A stretch of 64,000 nt of DNA from CAIWHR01 sp963741355 (GTDB taxonomy: Bacteria > Pseudomonadota > Gammaproteobacteria > Burkholderiales > Casimicrobiaceae), in NCBI GenBank assembly GCA_963741355.1, contig CAVUIG010000015.1:139635-203634 (forward strand), given 5' to 3'. Both the position numbers and the translations under genes were made by a program. Below the pieces are notes generated by a model. The model saw only the letters and a list, made by a program, of their open reading frames with translations. It did no database searches and was not told where the DNA came from. Below are positions 8,861 to 18,491 of this stretch, one piece after another (position 1 is the first letter of the stretch; each line of letters opens with the position of its first letter).

Positions 8861-10839
8861 GTGGCGACCGAGGCGCAAAGCCCTGCCACGCCCGAGCCGG
8901 CCGCGCCCGCGATCAGCGAGGAGCGCCTGCGCAAGGCGGTCGAGTACATCGAGGAAGACGAGGGCGCGACCAGCCGCTTTCGCGGCCGCCTCGCGGGAAT
9001 CGCAACGCTGCTCCTCGTCGGCATGTCGCTGTTCCATCTCTACGCGGCGGTCGACATCGTGCCGGCGCAGGTGCTGCGCCCCGTGCATGTCGGCTGGACG
9101 CTATGCTCGTGCTCCTGCTGTTCCCGATCACGAAGCGCTTCCGCAACCGGCTGATGTGGTGGGACGTCGTTCTGGCGCTCGCCGGGGTCTCCACGATCGC
9201 GTACCTGCTGGCCGGCGGCGACGAGTTCTGGGACCGCAATACGCTTCCCGATCACTGGGACGTATTCTTCGGCGCCATGTTCGTGGTGCTCGTGCTCGAG
9301 GCGGTGCGGCGCACGTCCGGCGTGATCATGGTCTGCGTGATCGGCCTCTTCCTCGCCTACGGATTCCTGGGGCCCTGGCTGCCCGGACAATGGGCGCACC
9401 GCGGTTACGACGTCTCCAGCCTGACCGGATTCCTGTACCAGACCCTCGAGGGCATCTTCGGCACGGCCGTCGACGTGTCGTCGTCGCTCATCATCCTGTT
9501 CACGATCTACGGCGCCTTCCTGCAGCATTCCGGGGCCGGCAAGTTCTTCCTCGACTGGAGCTTCGCGGCGATGGGGGGCAAGCACAGCGGCGCGGGACGC
9601 ACGGTCGTGCTCGCGTCGTTCCTGCTGGGCGGGCCCTCCGGCTCGGGCGTCGCGACGACGGTGACCATCGGCTCGGTCGCCTGGCCGATGCTCGAGCGCG
9701 CGGGATACGGCAAGGACGCCGCCGGGGGGCTGCTCGCGGCGGGCGGGCTCGGCGCGATCATCTCGCCGCCGGTGCTGGGCGCCGCGGCGTTCCTCATCGC
9801 CGAGTTTCTCAAGATCAGCTATCTCGACGTCCTGCTGATGGCGACGGTGCCGACGCTTCTTTACTACCTCTCGCTGTTCCTGATGGTGGAGCTCGACACG
9901 CGCAAGTTCGGAATGCCGGCCCTCGCCGTCGCGGCGGAGCACCGGCTCGGCGTGCTGACGCGCAAGTATTGGTACCACTTCATCTCGCTCATCTCGATCG
10001 TCGCGTTCATGGTGTGGGGCTTCTCGCCTGTCCTGTCGGTCTTCTGGGCGACGGTCGTCACGTTCGCCGCGTCGTTCATCCGCCGCGACACCGCGATGGG
10101 CGTGCGCAAGCTGATCGACGCGCTGCGCGACGGCTCCGGACAGATGCTGAGCGTCGCCGCGACCTGCGCCGCGGCAGGGATCATCGTCGGCGTCGTCGCC
10201 AAGACCGGCCTCGGACTGAAGTTCAGCGCGATCGTGATCTCGTACGCGGGCGGCAGCTTGCTGCTGACCGCGCTCTACACGTCGCTGATCGTCTGGATCA
10301 TCGGGCTCGCCGTGCCGGTGACGGCGAGCTACATCATCTGCGCGGTGATCGCGGCGCCGGCGCTGACCAAGCTCGGCGTGCCGGATTACGCGGCACACAT
10401 GTTCATCTTCTACTACGCGGTGCTCTCCGAGGTGTCGCCGCCCACCGCGCTGTCGCCGTTCGCCGCGGCCGCGATCACCGGTGGCGACCCTTACCGGACG
10501 ACGATGCAATCATGGAAGTACACGCTGCCGGCGTTCGTCGTCCCGTTCGTGTTCGTCCTCGATCCCGCCGGCGTCGGCCTGCTGCTCAAGGCGCCGCCGC
10601 AGGGGTCCTGGGTCGAAACCCTATGGATCGCGGTCACCGCCTGCGTGGGCATCGCCGCGCTCGCCGCGGGTGCGCAGAATTGGCTGCTGCGCCGGCTGCA
10701 CCTGCTGGAGCGCGTGATCCTGATCGTCTCGGGACTGCTGCTGATCTATCCGGCGCCGGCGGCTGATCTCATCGGCCTCGCCGGATGCGCCGTCGTGATC
10801 GCGACGCAATGGCTGCGCCGGCCCGCCCCGGCGACGTGA
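8861..10839 (+). CDS. TRAP transporter fused permease (4TM/12TM), frameshifted
   Basis: The membrane component paired with the TAXI binding protein, with small and large permease domains fused. It starts at GTG 8861 after GGAGGAGGAG. The N-terminal cytosolic region and first membrane helix (IATLLLVGMSLFHLYAAV) read in one frame up to about 9095; from about 9100 the rest of the protein continues in another frame (FPITKRFRNRLMWWDV and then the large domain with GGPSGSGVATTVTIGS and SEVSPPTALSPFAA). A single indel at ~9095-9105 explains this. The DctM-like sodium-coupled core is intact. Role: Na+-driven uptake of an organic acid. Confidence 0.88.
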
Positions 10840-10853
10840 CTCGGGAGGCTGCA

Positions 10854-11279
10854 ATGCGCAAGGTCGACGAGCTGTTCGCGCGTTACGGCGAATCGCATAC
10901 CAATCGCGCGAACGAGGCGATCCACTGGGTCTGCGTTCCGCTCATCACCTGGAGCGTGCTCGCGGCGCTCTGGGCGGCGTCCCCCATGGCGGCGTACGTG
11001 GGCATCGGCCTCTCCGTTGCCTTCTACGCATGGCTGTCGCCCTCCATCGCGATCGGCATGCTCGCGGTCTTCGCGCTGATGATCTGGCCGCTGACCGCGG
11101 CGCAGTTCAACGTGCTGCTGACGGCGGTGGCGGTGTTCGTCGTGGCATGGGTGGGTCAGTTCATCGGCCACGCGATCGAAGGGAAGAAGCCATCCTTCTT
11201 CGAGGACGTCAAGTTTCTCCTCGTCGGACCCGCCTGGCTGCTGCATTTCGTCTACCGGAAGCTCCGCATTCCCTACTAA
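10854..11279 (+). CDS. Mpo1-like (DUF962) membrane protein
   Basis: A 141-residue membrane protein of the Mpo1 / YGL010w family. It has the N-terminal ARYGESHTNRANEAIHWVCVP motif region and the later WVGQFIGHAIEGKKPSFFED motif, with three or four hydrophobic helices between and after. Yeast Mpo1 is an Fe(II)-dependent dioxygenase acting on 2-hydroxy fatty acids; bacterial function is unproven. A GGGAGG site precedes ATG 10854, and it lies 14 nt after the TRAP permease, so co-transcription is likely. Confidence 0.85.
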   Translation: MRKVDELFARYGESHTNRANEAIHWVCVPLITWSVLAALWAASPMAAYVGIGLSVAFYAWLSPSIAIGMLAVFALMIWPLTAAQFNVLLTAVAVFVVAWVGQFIGHAIEGKKPSFFEDVKFLLVGPAWLLHFVYRKLRIPY

Positions 11280-11309
11280 TCTTCCGGCAGCGCAGGCAAT
11301 GTCGGGCGG

Positions 11310-12515
11310 TCAGCCGACGACCCTGACCCCGGCCTTCGCAAGCGTGTCGTGCAATCGGCGCACGTGCTCGCGGCCGGTCGTCTCGACGACGCACACGACG
11401 TGGACGGCCGTGAGATCCGGCCCCGAGAACGCGCGGTCGTGGACGATCTCCTTGATCGACGCGCCGGTCGACGCGATGATTTCGGTGAGCCGCGCGAGCC
11501 CGCCGGGGCGGTCGCTGATCGAGACCGAGAAGCGCGCGAGGCGTCCGTCGGCGACGAGCCCGGTATCGATGACGCGGTCGAGCATCGTGAGGTCGATGTT
11601 GCCGCCCGCGAGCACCAGCACGACTTCCTTGCCCTTCAGCGCGTCGAGCTTGCCCGCGAGAAACGCCGCGAGCGGCGCCGCGCCGGCACCTTCGACGACG
11701 CTCTTCTCGAGCTCGATGAGACGCAGCACCGCGAGGGCGATGCTCGTCTCATCGACGGTGACCACGGTGTCGACGACGTGACGCAGCAGCTCGAATGGCT
11801 TCTCACCCAGCATCGGCACCGCGAGCCCGTCGGCGAGCGTCGGGGAAAGCGCGATGGGCACCGGCTTGCCGGCCGCGAGCGCTGCGGTGAGGCAGGCCGC
11901 GTGCTCGGGCTCGACGCCGACCATCGTGACGTCCGGGCGCAGCGCTTTCACGGCCGTTCCCATCCCGGCGAGCAGCCCGCCGCCGCCCACCGGAACGACG
12001 ATCGCCTCGACCGACGGCAGCTGCTCGAGGATTTCGAGCGCCATCGTGCCCTGGCCGGCGATGACCTGCTCGTTGTCGAACGGGTGGATGAACGTGAGCC
12101 CTTCGCGCTTTGCGATCTCGGCGGCTTCCGCGCGCGCCTCTCCGAGATCGGCGCCGTGGAGGACGACGGTCGCGCCGAGCGTGCGGCAATTGGTGACCTT
12201 GATCAGCGCCGCGAACTTCGGCATCACGACCGTCGCCGGGATGCCGAGGAGGCTCGCGTGGTAGGCGATCCCCTGTGCATGGTTGCCGGCGGACGCCGCG
12301 ATCACGCCGCGCTTGCGCTCTTCGGGCGTGAGCTGCAGAAGCGCGTTGCGCGCGCCGCGCTCCTTGAAGCTGCCGGTGCGCTGCAGGTAGTCGAGCTTGC
12401 AGTGGATATGCGCGCCGGTGAGCCGCGACAGCGGTATCGATTCGACGCACGGCGAGAGGTAGACACCCCCCGCGATGCGTTCACGCGCAGCTTTGATGTC
12501 GGCGAGGGTGATCAT
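11310..12515 (-). CDS. ilvA: threonine ammonia-lyase (short form with ACT domain)
   Basis: A 401-residue PLP enzyme that deaminates threonine to 2-oxobutanoate. The Schiff-base lysine is Lys51 in GSFKERGARNA, the phosphate-binding loop is PVGGGGLLAGM, and the C-terminal ~80 residues form one ACT domain (ARFSVSISDRPGGLARL). The short length with a single ACT domain matches the TdcB/short IlvA class, not the ~510-residue biosynthetic form. It is monocistronic and convergent with the Mpo1-like gene. Confidence 0.93.
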   Translation of the reverse strand: MITLADIKAARERIAGGVYLSPCVESIPLSRLTGAHIHCKLDYLQRTGSFKERGARNALLQLTPEERKRGVIAASAGNHAQGIAYHASLLGIPATVVMPKFAALIKVTNCRTLGATVVLHGADLGEARAEAAEIAKREGLTFIHPFDNEQVIAGQGTMALEILEQLPSVEAIVVPVGGGGLLAGMGTAVKALRPDVTMVGVEPEHAACLTAALAAGKPVPIALSPTLADGLAVPMLGEKPFELLRHVVDTVVTVDETSIALAVLRLIELEKSVVEGAGAAPLAAFLAGKLDALKGKEVVLVLAGGNIDLTMLDRVIDTGLVADGRLARFSVSISDRPGGLARLTEIIASTGASIKEIVHDRAFSGPDLTAVHVVCVVETTGREHVRRLHDTLAKAGVRVVG

Positions 12516-12706
12516 CGAGGGGGCGTTGGCTGGGCAGAGGCCGCGCTGGCCAGGGAACGGGCGCGGCAGCGCGGGGGGCGTAGCCTAACATCCGCGCGCC
12601 ATTCTTTCGAGGAACCCGGATTTCACCGGGCTCCCGTGCGCGCCCGGATGCGCGCGACGCCGTCATGCGCTTCGGGCGAACACGCGCCGTCAGCGCGCGA
12701 CGTCAC

Positions 12707-13681
12707 TCATTGCCCGGACCGGAAGAATTGAATCAGCCGCCGCGGCATCCAGTCGATCTGTCCCGGGAACGGCGCCACGGCGAATCCCGCGTGGCCGCCG
12801 TGCTCGGGCTGCTCCAGCACCACGTACCTGCTGACCGCTTCCGGACCGGGGAGCGATGCGCCCGGAATGAAAGGGTCGTTCCTCGCGTTGAGGACGAGCG
12901 TCGGCACCGCGATGTCGGCGAGCCACGGCTTGCTCGACGCCCGGCGCCAGTAGTCGGCGGCCCCCGCGAATCCGTGCAGCGGCGCGGTCACGACCTCGTC
13001 GAAATCGTACATCGACCGCACGCGGGCGATTCTCCACTCGTCCAGAAGTCCGGGGAAGCGCCGCGCCAGCGCGTGCCCCTTGGGCTTCAGCGTCGCCAGG
13101 AAATACCACGTGTAGATGATGTTGAGGCCGCGGCCGATGGCCTCGCCGGCCGCGGTCAGGTCGATCGGCGCCGACACCGCGGCGGCGGCGGCGAGGGTCG
13201 CGCTCGCGCCCGAGCCCGCGCGGCCCAGCCAGTTGAGGAGCGCGCTGCCGCCGAGCGACACGCCTGCCGCGTACAGCGGAATGTCGCCGCCGATGCGGAC
13301 GCGAATCGCGTTCAGCATCGCGCCGACCTCCTCGTGGTCGCCCGAATGATAGGCGCGCGGCAGAAGGTTGGGCTCGCCGGAGCAGCCGCGAAAATGCGGA
13401 ATCACTCCGCGCCAGCCGATCTCGGCGAGCTCGGCCATCACCGCGCGCGCGTAGTGCGAGTTCGAGCCGCTCTCGAGCCCGTGGAACAGCACGACCAGCG
13501 GCGCGGTGTCGTTGGCCGAGGGCGCGTCGGCCCAGTCGAAATCCCAGAAATCGCCGTCGGGCGTCAGCACGCGCTCGCGCCGATAGGAGATCGGTGACCT
13601 GCGGAGGAAGCGTGGCAGGATCGTCTGCGCGTGACCGCCGGCGATCCAGCGCGGCGACCGGTAGGCAGGTGCGTCGGTCAT
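12707..13681 (-). CDS. YheT/ABHD-type alpha/beta hydrolase
   Basis: A 324-residue alpha/beta hydrolase of the YheT family. It begins with YRSPRWIAGGHAQTILP and shows the family sequence LVVLFHGLESGSNSHYAR. The nucleophile is Ser in AAGVSLGGSALL, the acid is Asp in LNARNDPFIPG, and the base is His in EHGGHAGF. Members are uncharacterised esterases. It lies 14 nt downstream of the CYTH-CHAD gene on the same strand. Confidence 0.9.
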   Translation of the reverse strand: MTDAPAYRSPRWIAGGHAQTILPRFLRRSPISYRRERVLTPDGDFWDFDWADAPSANDTAPLVVLFHGLESGSNSHYARAVMAELAEIGWRGVIPHFRGCSGEPNLLPRAYHSGDHEEVGAMLNAIRVRIGGDIPLYAAGVSLGGSALLNWLGRAGSGASATLAAAAAVSAPIDLTAAGEAIGRGLNIIYTWYFLATLKPKGHALARRFPGLLDEWRIARVRSMYDFDEVVTAPLHGFAGAADYWRRASSKPWLADIAVPTLVLNARNDPFIPGASLPGPEAVSRYVVLEQPEHGGHAGFAVAPFPGQIDWMPRRLIQFFRSGQ

Positions 13682-13695
13682 GGCAGGTGCTCGAT

Positions 13696-15261
13696 TCACC
13701 CTGCGGCCCAGAACCGATCCGACTTCGCGAAACGGTCCGCGGCACGCGTGATGTCCTTCGCAAGCGCCGCCGAATGCGCCGCGACCCAGCCGCGTATGGC
13801 GCCCAGCATCGCGACGTCGCCGGGGGCCGCGAGGCCGGCGACGAGGTGACTGCACCGTCTGCGCGTCGTTCGCGCGTCCGAGCACATCCTGCAGCTCGGA
13901 CAGCGACTTGAGATACCGGCGCGCGTGCTTGCCGTCCAAGAGCGGCGAGAAGAATTCGGCCGCGTAGCGAAGTTTTTTCGCGGCAATCCGCGCGGCATGC
14001 CGGGCTTCCGGAGTCGCCTTCGCGAGTCCGGTCGTGCTGCGCCCGACCTTGTGGTGCCGGCGATCGATGAGTCCCGAGGCGAACACGCGCGCCGGCGCGG
14101 CGAGCGCGCGCAGCGCTTCGTCGTCGTCGCGGCCGAAGTGCGGCGTTGCGCACAGCGCGCCGGCCGCGAGCACGAGGCGCGTGAAGCGGACCGAGCGCAC
14201 GGCGTCGCGCACCATCGACCGTGCCTGGGCGCGACGGGCGGAAACGCGCCGCCGCAGGCGGGCGAAACTCGCCGCGGCGCTCCGCATCGGTGCCGAGCGC
14301 GGCCGCGATCGGCGGCAGCGTTTCGCCTGCGAACACATCCCAGTCGCGCGCTGTCCCCAGCAATCGGGCGAGCCATCGGACCTCGGCAATGAGCGCGTCG
14401 CGCCCGGGCGTCGCGGGAACGAGGCCGAGGCACGAACGCAGCCGCCGCGTCCCGATGCGCATCTGGTGCACCCATTCGGGGTCGGCGTCGGCGAGAAGTC
14501 CGGCGGCATTCCCCGCGATCTGCTCGAGGCAGCCTTGCACGATGACCCGCAATGCGTCTTCCGCCGACGTGTCGCTGGCCAGCGCTGCCGTGCGGGCGTG
14601 CACCGGCGCCCCCACCTCGCCGTCGCCCGCGCGCGAGCGCGTAGCCGCGCTCGGCCTTGTTCGCGCTGCCGATCGCCAGCGGCACGTCCTGTGCGAGCCG
14701 TTGCGCGAGGCCGAACAGCGGAAGCGGATTGCCGGTGACGATCTCCATCTCGATTTCGGCGATCGGCGTCGTCCGGCGGCCGGCGCGAATCGAGCCGGAA
14801 TCGATCGCGAGGGTCGCCGTGGTTCCATCCGGGAATGCGAGCGGAATGGCGTGGCGCACGAAATCGGTCGTGAATTGCGGTGCGAGCAGGCGCTTGCGCA
14901 CGGCCTTCAGCAGCACGCGATGCCACGGCGTCGCGCCAAGGTGCGCGACATCGAAGGACGCACGCCCGAGACGGCATTCGTATTCGCTGCGCGCATGCAG
15001 TCCGGCGCTGCTGCCGGGCAGCGGCGGGCCCTTGACCGTCTGCAGCCAGCGCTTGCCCTCGCGGCGCAGCCGCAGCGCGATGCCGTGCCGCGCGAGGCGC
15101 AGATCCCGGGTGTCGTAGTACGTGCTGGTCAGATGCGTCGTGCTCGCGCGGCCGCGCTTCGCCGCCGCGATCGCCGGATGCCGCGCGAGGCGCGAGCCGC
15201 CGCCGGCGCCGGAGAGCACGCGCGGATCGAGCGCGAGCTTGAGTTCTATCTCGGTCGCCAC
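13696..15261 (-). CDS. CYTH-CHAD domain protein (inorganic triphosphatase-like), three frameshifts
   Basis: The N-terminus MATEIELKLAL is the CYTH (triphosphate tunnel metalloenzyme) signature EIELK, followed by an arginine/lysine-rich tunnel (GIALRLRREGKRWLQTVKG). The C-terminal half is a CHAD domain with the histidine/arginine helices (WVHQMRIGTRRLRSCL; HAARIAAKKLRYAAEFF). The frame changes near 14630, 14250 and 13850, yet sequence on each side stays family-like and the stop at 13696 falls in the starting frame. Such proteins hydrolyse tripolyphosphate, and CHAD binds polyphosphate. Three indels in one gene mean either assembly errors or a young pseudogene. Confidence 0.8.
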   Translation of the reverse strand: MATEIELKLALDPRVLSGAGGGSRLARHPAIAAAKRGRASTTHLTSTYYDTRDLRLARHGIALRLRREGKRWLQTVKGPPLPGSSAGLHARSEYECRLGRASFDVAHLGATPWHRVLLKAVRKRLLAPQFTTDFVRHAIPLAFPDGTTATLAIDSGSIRAGRRTTPIAEIEMEIVTGNPLPLFGLAQRLAQDVPLAIGSANKAERGYALARGRRRGGGAGARPHGSAGQRHVGGRRIAGHRARLPRADRGECRRTSRRRRPRMGAPDAHRDAAAAFVPRPRSRDARARRAHCRGPMARPIAGDSARLGCVRRRNAAADRGRARHRCGAPRRVSPACGGAFPPVAPRHGRWCATPCARSASRASCSRPARCAQRRTSAATTTKRCARSPRRRACSPRDSSIAGTTRSGAARPDSRRRLRKPGMPRGLPRKNFATRPNSSRRSWTASTRAGISSRCPSCRMCSDARTTRRRCSHLVAGLAAPGDVAMLGAIRGWVAAHSAALAKDITRAADRFAKSDRFWAAG

Positions 15262-15292
15262 GGCATTGCGGCGGGACTCTCGCGTCGCGAAG

Positions 15293-16417
15293 CTACGCGG
15301 AGTCCGCCACCTTCACCCGCCGCCGGCGCACGGCGTCGGCAAGGAGCTCGAGCGTCGTGACGGTCGTTTCCCAGCCGATGCAGGCGTCGGTGATCGACAC
15401 GCCGTATTCGAGCTCCCGGCCGGGGACGAGATCCTGGCGCCCCTCGTTGAGATGGCTTTCGAGCATCACGCCGAAGATCCGCTCATCGCCGCCGGCGATC
15501 TGCGCGGCGACGTCGCGCGCGACGTCGACCTGCCGTTCGTGGCTCTTGCGGCTGTTCGCGTGCGAGCAGTCGATCATCAGTCGGGCGGCAAGTCCCGCGG
15601 CGGCGAGCTCGGCGCAGGTCGCCTCGACGCTTGCCGCGTCGTAGTTCGGCGCCTTGCCTCCGCGCAGGATGATGTGGCCGTCCTCGTTGCCCGCGGTGTG
15701 CACGATCGCCGAATGGCCCCCCTTGGTCACCGAGAGGAAATGGTGCGGCGCCGATGCCGCCTTGATCGCGTCGACGGCGATGCGGACGTCGCCGTCGGTG
15801 CCGTTCTTGAACCCGACGGGGCACGACAACCCCGAAGCGAGCTCGCGGTGCACCTGGCTTTCGGTCGTGCGCGCGCCGATCGCGCCCCACGCGATCAGAT
15901 CGGCGATGTACTGCGGCGTGATCATGTCGAGGTATTCGGTGCCGGCGGGCAGGTCGAGCTCGTTGATCTCGAGCAGGATCCGCCGGGCGAGGCGCAGGCC
16001 GTCGTTGATGCGGTAGCTGTCGTCGAGGTTGGGGTCGTTGATGAGACCTTTCCAGCCGACCGTCGTGCGCGGCTTCTCGAAATAGACGCGCATGACGAGG
16101 ACGAGTTCGCTCGCCAGCCCGGCGCGAAGCGCCGCGAGTCGCGTCGCATATTCGATCGCCGCGTCGTAATCGTGGATCGAGCAGGGTCCGACCACGACCT
16201 CGAGGCGATCGTCCGCGCCGTGCAGCACGCGATGGATGGCCTGCCGGGCCTCGTAGGTGGTCGTCGCGGCGCGCCCGGAGGCCGGAAACTCACGCAGCAG
16301 GTGCGACGGCGGGGCGAGCTCCGTGATCCCGCGGATCCGCGTGTCGTCGATGGGCAGCGGGGCCGCGGAATGCGACGCCGCGGCGGCGCGGTTGCGGTTG
16401 GCAGTGGAGGCGGTCAC
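15293..16417 (-). CDS. aroG: 3-deoxy-7-phosphoheptulonate synthase (class I, AroG type)
   Basis: A 374-residue DAHP synthase, the first enzyme of the shikimate pathway, joining PEP and erythrose 4-phosphate. Typical motifs: VVGPCSIHDYDAAIEYA, VYFEKPRTTVGWKGLINDP, GARTTESQVHRELASG, VGFKNGTDGD and DCSHANSRK. Start is GTG at 16417 with only a weak Shine-Dalgarno. Which aromatic amino acid inhibits it cannot be told. An AT-rich promoter candidate lies immediately upstream. Confidence 0.95.
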   Translation of the reverse strand: MTASTANRNRAAAASHSAAPLPIDDTRIRGITELAPPSHLLREFPASGRAATTTYEARQAIHRVLHGADDRLEVVVGPCSIHDYDAAIEYATRLAALRAGLASELVLVMRVYFEKPRTTVGWKGLINDPNLDDSYRINDGLRLARRILLEINELDLPAGTEYLDMITPQYIADLIAWGAIGARTTESQVHRELASGLSCPVGFKNGTDGDVRIAVDAIKAASAPHHFLSVTKGGHSAIVHTAGNEDGHIILRGGKAPNYDAASVEATCAELAAAGLAARLMIDCSHANSRKSHERQVDVARDVAAQIAGGDERIFGVMLESHLNEGRQDLVPGRELEYGVSITDACIGWETTVTTLELLADAVRRRRVKVADSA

Positions 16418-16439
16418 GGTCGGGGTCTCGTTGGTTTAT

Positions 16440-16468
16440 TCATTAAAAACAATGTGTTGCAATATCAA
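16440..16468 (-). promoter_or_regulatory. candidate sigma-70 promoter of the DAHP synthase gene
   Basis: On the minus strand a TTGATA (-35, 16463-16468) is separated by 17 nt from TAATGA (-10, 16440-16445), inside an AT-rich patch that stands out in this GC-rich region. It would give a transcript start about 15 nt before the GTG start codon. Position and spacing support it; there is no experimental evidence. Confidence 0.45.
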
Positions 16469-16706
16469 GCGCAGGCAACTCTTCATTCTGCCACGGCCGA
16501 TGCTGCAATGCATCAGACGAATATGCCACACGCCCGGACCGGGGACCGCGGAAATCGTTGCTTCGCGTCCTTTTGTTGTCTTAGACTCAAGGCCGCCGCG
16601 TCGGAAACGCAGGACCGACCGAGGCGGCGGAAAGACCATGATAGTTCGGCCGGCTCCGGAATACCGGGTCCGACCTTCCCGCCCCACCGATTTCTAGGAG
16701 ATCCGA

Positions 16707-17132
16707 ATGCAAAAGCTCGTTGCCGTGGCACTGGGGGCGGTGTTCGCGCTCGCGGCCATCCCTGCCATCGCTGCCGACAACGCGCAGCAGGACAAGATGA
16801 AGGCCTGCAATACGAAGGCGACCGGGATGACCGGAGACGCTCGCAAGGAATTCATGAAGACGTGCCTCTCCGCGGATGCCGCCGCGGCGCCGGCTGCGCC
16901 GATGACGCAGCAGGAGAAGATGAAGGTCTGCAATGCCAAGGCGGGCGACATGAAGGGCGACGACCGCAAGAAATTCATGTCGACTTGTCTGTCGGGCGAT
17001 GCTGCCAAGGCGCCCGCTGCGGCTGCGGCCCCGATGACGCAGCAGGAAAAGATGAAGGCGTGCAACACCAAGGCGGGCGACATGAAGGGCGACGATCGCA
17101 AGAAGTTCATGTCGACCTGCCTCGCCAGCTGA
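16707..17132 (+). CDS. PsiF-repeat periplasmic protein
   Basis: A 141-residue exported protein with a clear signal peptide (residues 1-22, ending IPAIAA). Three PsiF repeats follow, each with the pattern K-M-K-x-C-N-x-K-A ... D-x-R-K-x-F-M-x-x-C-L, so each has a cysteine pair probably forming a disulfide. Ala-rich linkers separate the repeats. PsiF was named for phosphate-starvation induction in E. coli; its function is unknown. A GGAG site lies 8 nt upstream of the ATG, and a strong hairpin terminator follows. Confidence 0.9.
   Translation: MQKLVAVALGAVFALAAIPAIAADNAQQDKMKACNTKATGMTGDARKEFMKTCLSADAAAAPAAPMTQQEKMKVCNAKAGDMKGDDRKKFMSTCLSGDAAKAPAAAAAPMTQQEKMKACNTKAGDMKGDDRKKFMSTCLAS
16785..17124 (+). 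repeat. three internal direct repeats of the PsiF unit
   Basis: Copies 2 (16899-16992) and 3 (17031-17124) are nearly identical at DNA level with a 132-nt period; copy 1 (about 16785-16870) is more diverged. This indicates a recent internal duplication of the last unit. Confidence 0.8.
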
Positions 17133-17210
17133 CGCCGCACCGCACCCGCGCTTCGCGCGGGAACCGAACACGGCCGGGTGACCTCCTGTCCATCCGGCCG
17201 CGACTGACAG

Positions 17211-17245
17211 GGCCCCGCCGGGCAACCGGCCGGGGCCTTGTTTTT
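17211..17245 (+). terminator. rho-independent terminator after the PsiF gene
   Basis: A GC-rich stem of about 11 bp (GGCCCCGCCGG pairing with CCGGCCGGGGCC, one bulged base) closes a GCAA tetraloop and is followed by TTGTTTTT. It sits 78 nt past the stop codon and 13 nt before the convergent rlmI stop. Confidence 0.85.
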
Positions 17246-17258
17246 GGCGGCCCCGGCG

Positions 17259-18491
17259 TCAGCCGATCTTTCGCAGCAGCAATCCCTTGAGGTAGTCGCC
17301 TTCCGGAAATGCGAGCGTGACCGGGTGGTCCGGGCTTGCCGTAAAGCGACCGACGATCGCCGCGTCGGCCAGCGCGTCCTGCGCCGCGCCCGCCAGGATC
17401 TGCCCGAAGAGCTTCGCGTCGATGGCCGCCGAGCATGAGAACGTCGCGAGGAGGCCGTCATCGCGCAGCAGCTTGAGCGCGAGCAGGTTGATGTCCTTGT
17501 AGGCGCGGGCGGCGCGCTCGGCGTGCGCGGCGGTCGGAGCGAATTTCGGCGGGTCGAGCACGATCAGGTCGAAGCGTGCGCCGGCATCGCGCAGGCGGCG
17601 CAGCTCGGTGAACGCGTCGCCTTCCTGCCAGGTCGCGCGCTCGGCCGGAAGCTCCGGGTTTCGCGCCAGATTGTCGCGCGCCCGCGCGAGCGCGTCGCCG
17701 GCGCTGTCGATCGACAGCACGCTCGCCGCGCCGCCGGCGAGACCGGCCAGCGAGAATGCGCCCGTGTAGCAGAACACGTTGAGCATCGCCCGGCCCGCCG
17801 CGTGCGCGCGCACGGTCTTCCGGCTGTCGCGCTGGTCGAGGTAGAAGCCGGTCTTGTGACCCGCGACGACGTCGACGCCGTACGCGATGCCGTCTTCCTG
17901 CATCGACACATCGTCGGGCAGGGATCCGTGCATCACACCCGTGCGGGGCGGCAGCCCCTCGAGCGAGCGCACCTCGACGTCGGAGCGTTCGTAAATGCAC
18001 GTGACGCCGGATTCCTCCGCGAGGGCTGCGACGATCACATCGCGCCAGCGCTCCGGTCCCGCCGCCGAGAGCTGGACCACGATGGTGTCACCGTACCGGT
18101 CGGCGACGAGCCCCGGCAACCCGTCCGCCTCGCCGTGGATGAGCCGGCACGCGGTGTGGCGCGCGTCGCGCAGCGGCACGCGTCGCTCCGCGGCAGCGTG
18201 AATCCGGTCCTGCAGGAAACGCGCATCGACCGGCTGCGCCGGATCGAACGTCCACACGCGGGCGCGAATCTGCGACGCAGGCGAGTACGCGGCGCGGGCC
18301 AGGAATTTTCCGGAGGCGCTCGCCACCGTGACCGTGTCGCCCGTCGCGGGATCGCCGTCGACGCGGTCGATTGCGCCGGAGAAGATCCACGGATGCCGCC
18401 GCTGCAGCGATTTCTCGCGGCCGGGCTTCAGTATCAGCGTCGCGTCGACGCCGCGCGGTGTCGGCAAGTTCGGATTATCCCAGCGCCACAC
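17259..18491 (-). CDS. rlmI: class I rRNA methyltransferase, RlmI family
   Basis: A ~410-residue enzyme matching 23S rRNA m5C1962 methyltransferase. An N-terminal PUA domain (LILKPGREKSLQRRHPWIFSG) precedes a Rossmann methyltransferase with SAM motif LNVFCYTGAFSLAG and catalytic-loop LIVLDPPKFAP; FSCSAAID carries the late cysteine. The start is uncertain: GTG 18491 overlaps the VIT1-like gene by 17 nt, while TTG 18467 would avoid the overlap. The conserved domain begins about 17 residues after the GTG. Confidence 0.9.
   Translation of the reverse strand: MWRWDNPNLPTPRGVDATLILKPGREKSLQRRHPWIFSGAIDRVDGDPATGDTVTVASASGKFLARAAYSPASQIRARVWTFDPAQPVDARFLQDRIHAAAERRVPLRDARHTACRLIHGEADGLPGLVADRYGDTIVVQLSAAGPERWRDVIVAALAEESGVTCIYERSDVEVRSLEGLPPRTGVMHGSLPDDVSMQEDGIAYGVDVVAGHKTGFYLDQRDSRKTVRAHAAGRAMLNVFCYTGAFSLAGLAGGAASVLSIDSAGDALARARDNLARNPELPAERATWQEGDAFTELRRLRDAGARFDLIVLDPPKFAPTAAHAERAARAYKDINLLALKLLRDDGLLATFSCSAAIDAKLFGQILAGAAQDALADAAIVGRFTASPDHPVTLAFPEGDYLKGLLLRKIG

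Noticed and set aside
8050..10839. A 929-residue frame starting inside the TAXI gene
   Set aside because: Its first ~350 codons are an out-of-frame shadow of the binding protein; only the part after ~9,100 is permease.
12690..14977. Long minus-strand frames of 700+ codons through the YheT and CYTH-CHAD genes
   Set aside because: High GC suppresses stops; only segments match the two families, so these are not fusions.
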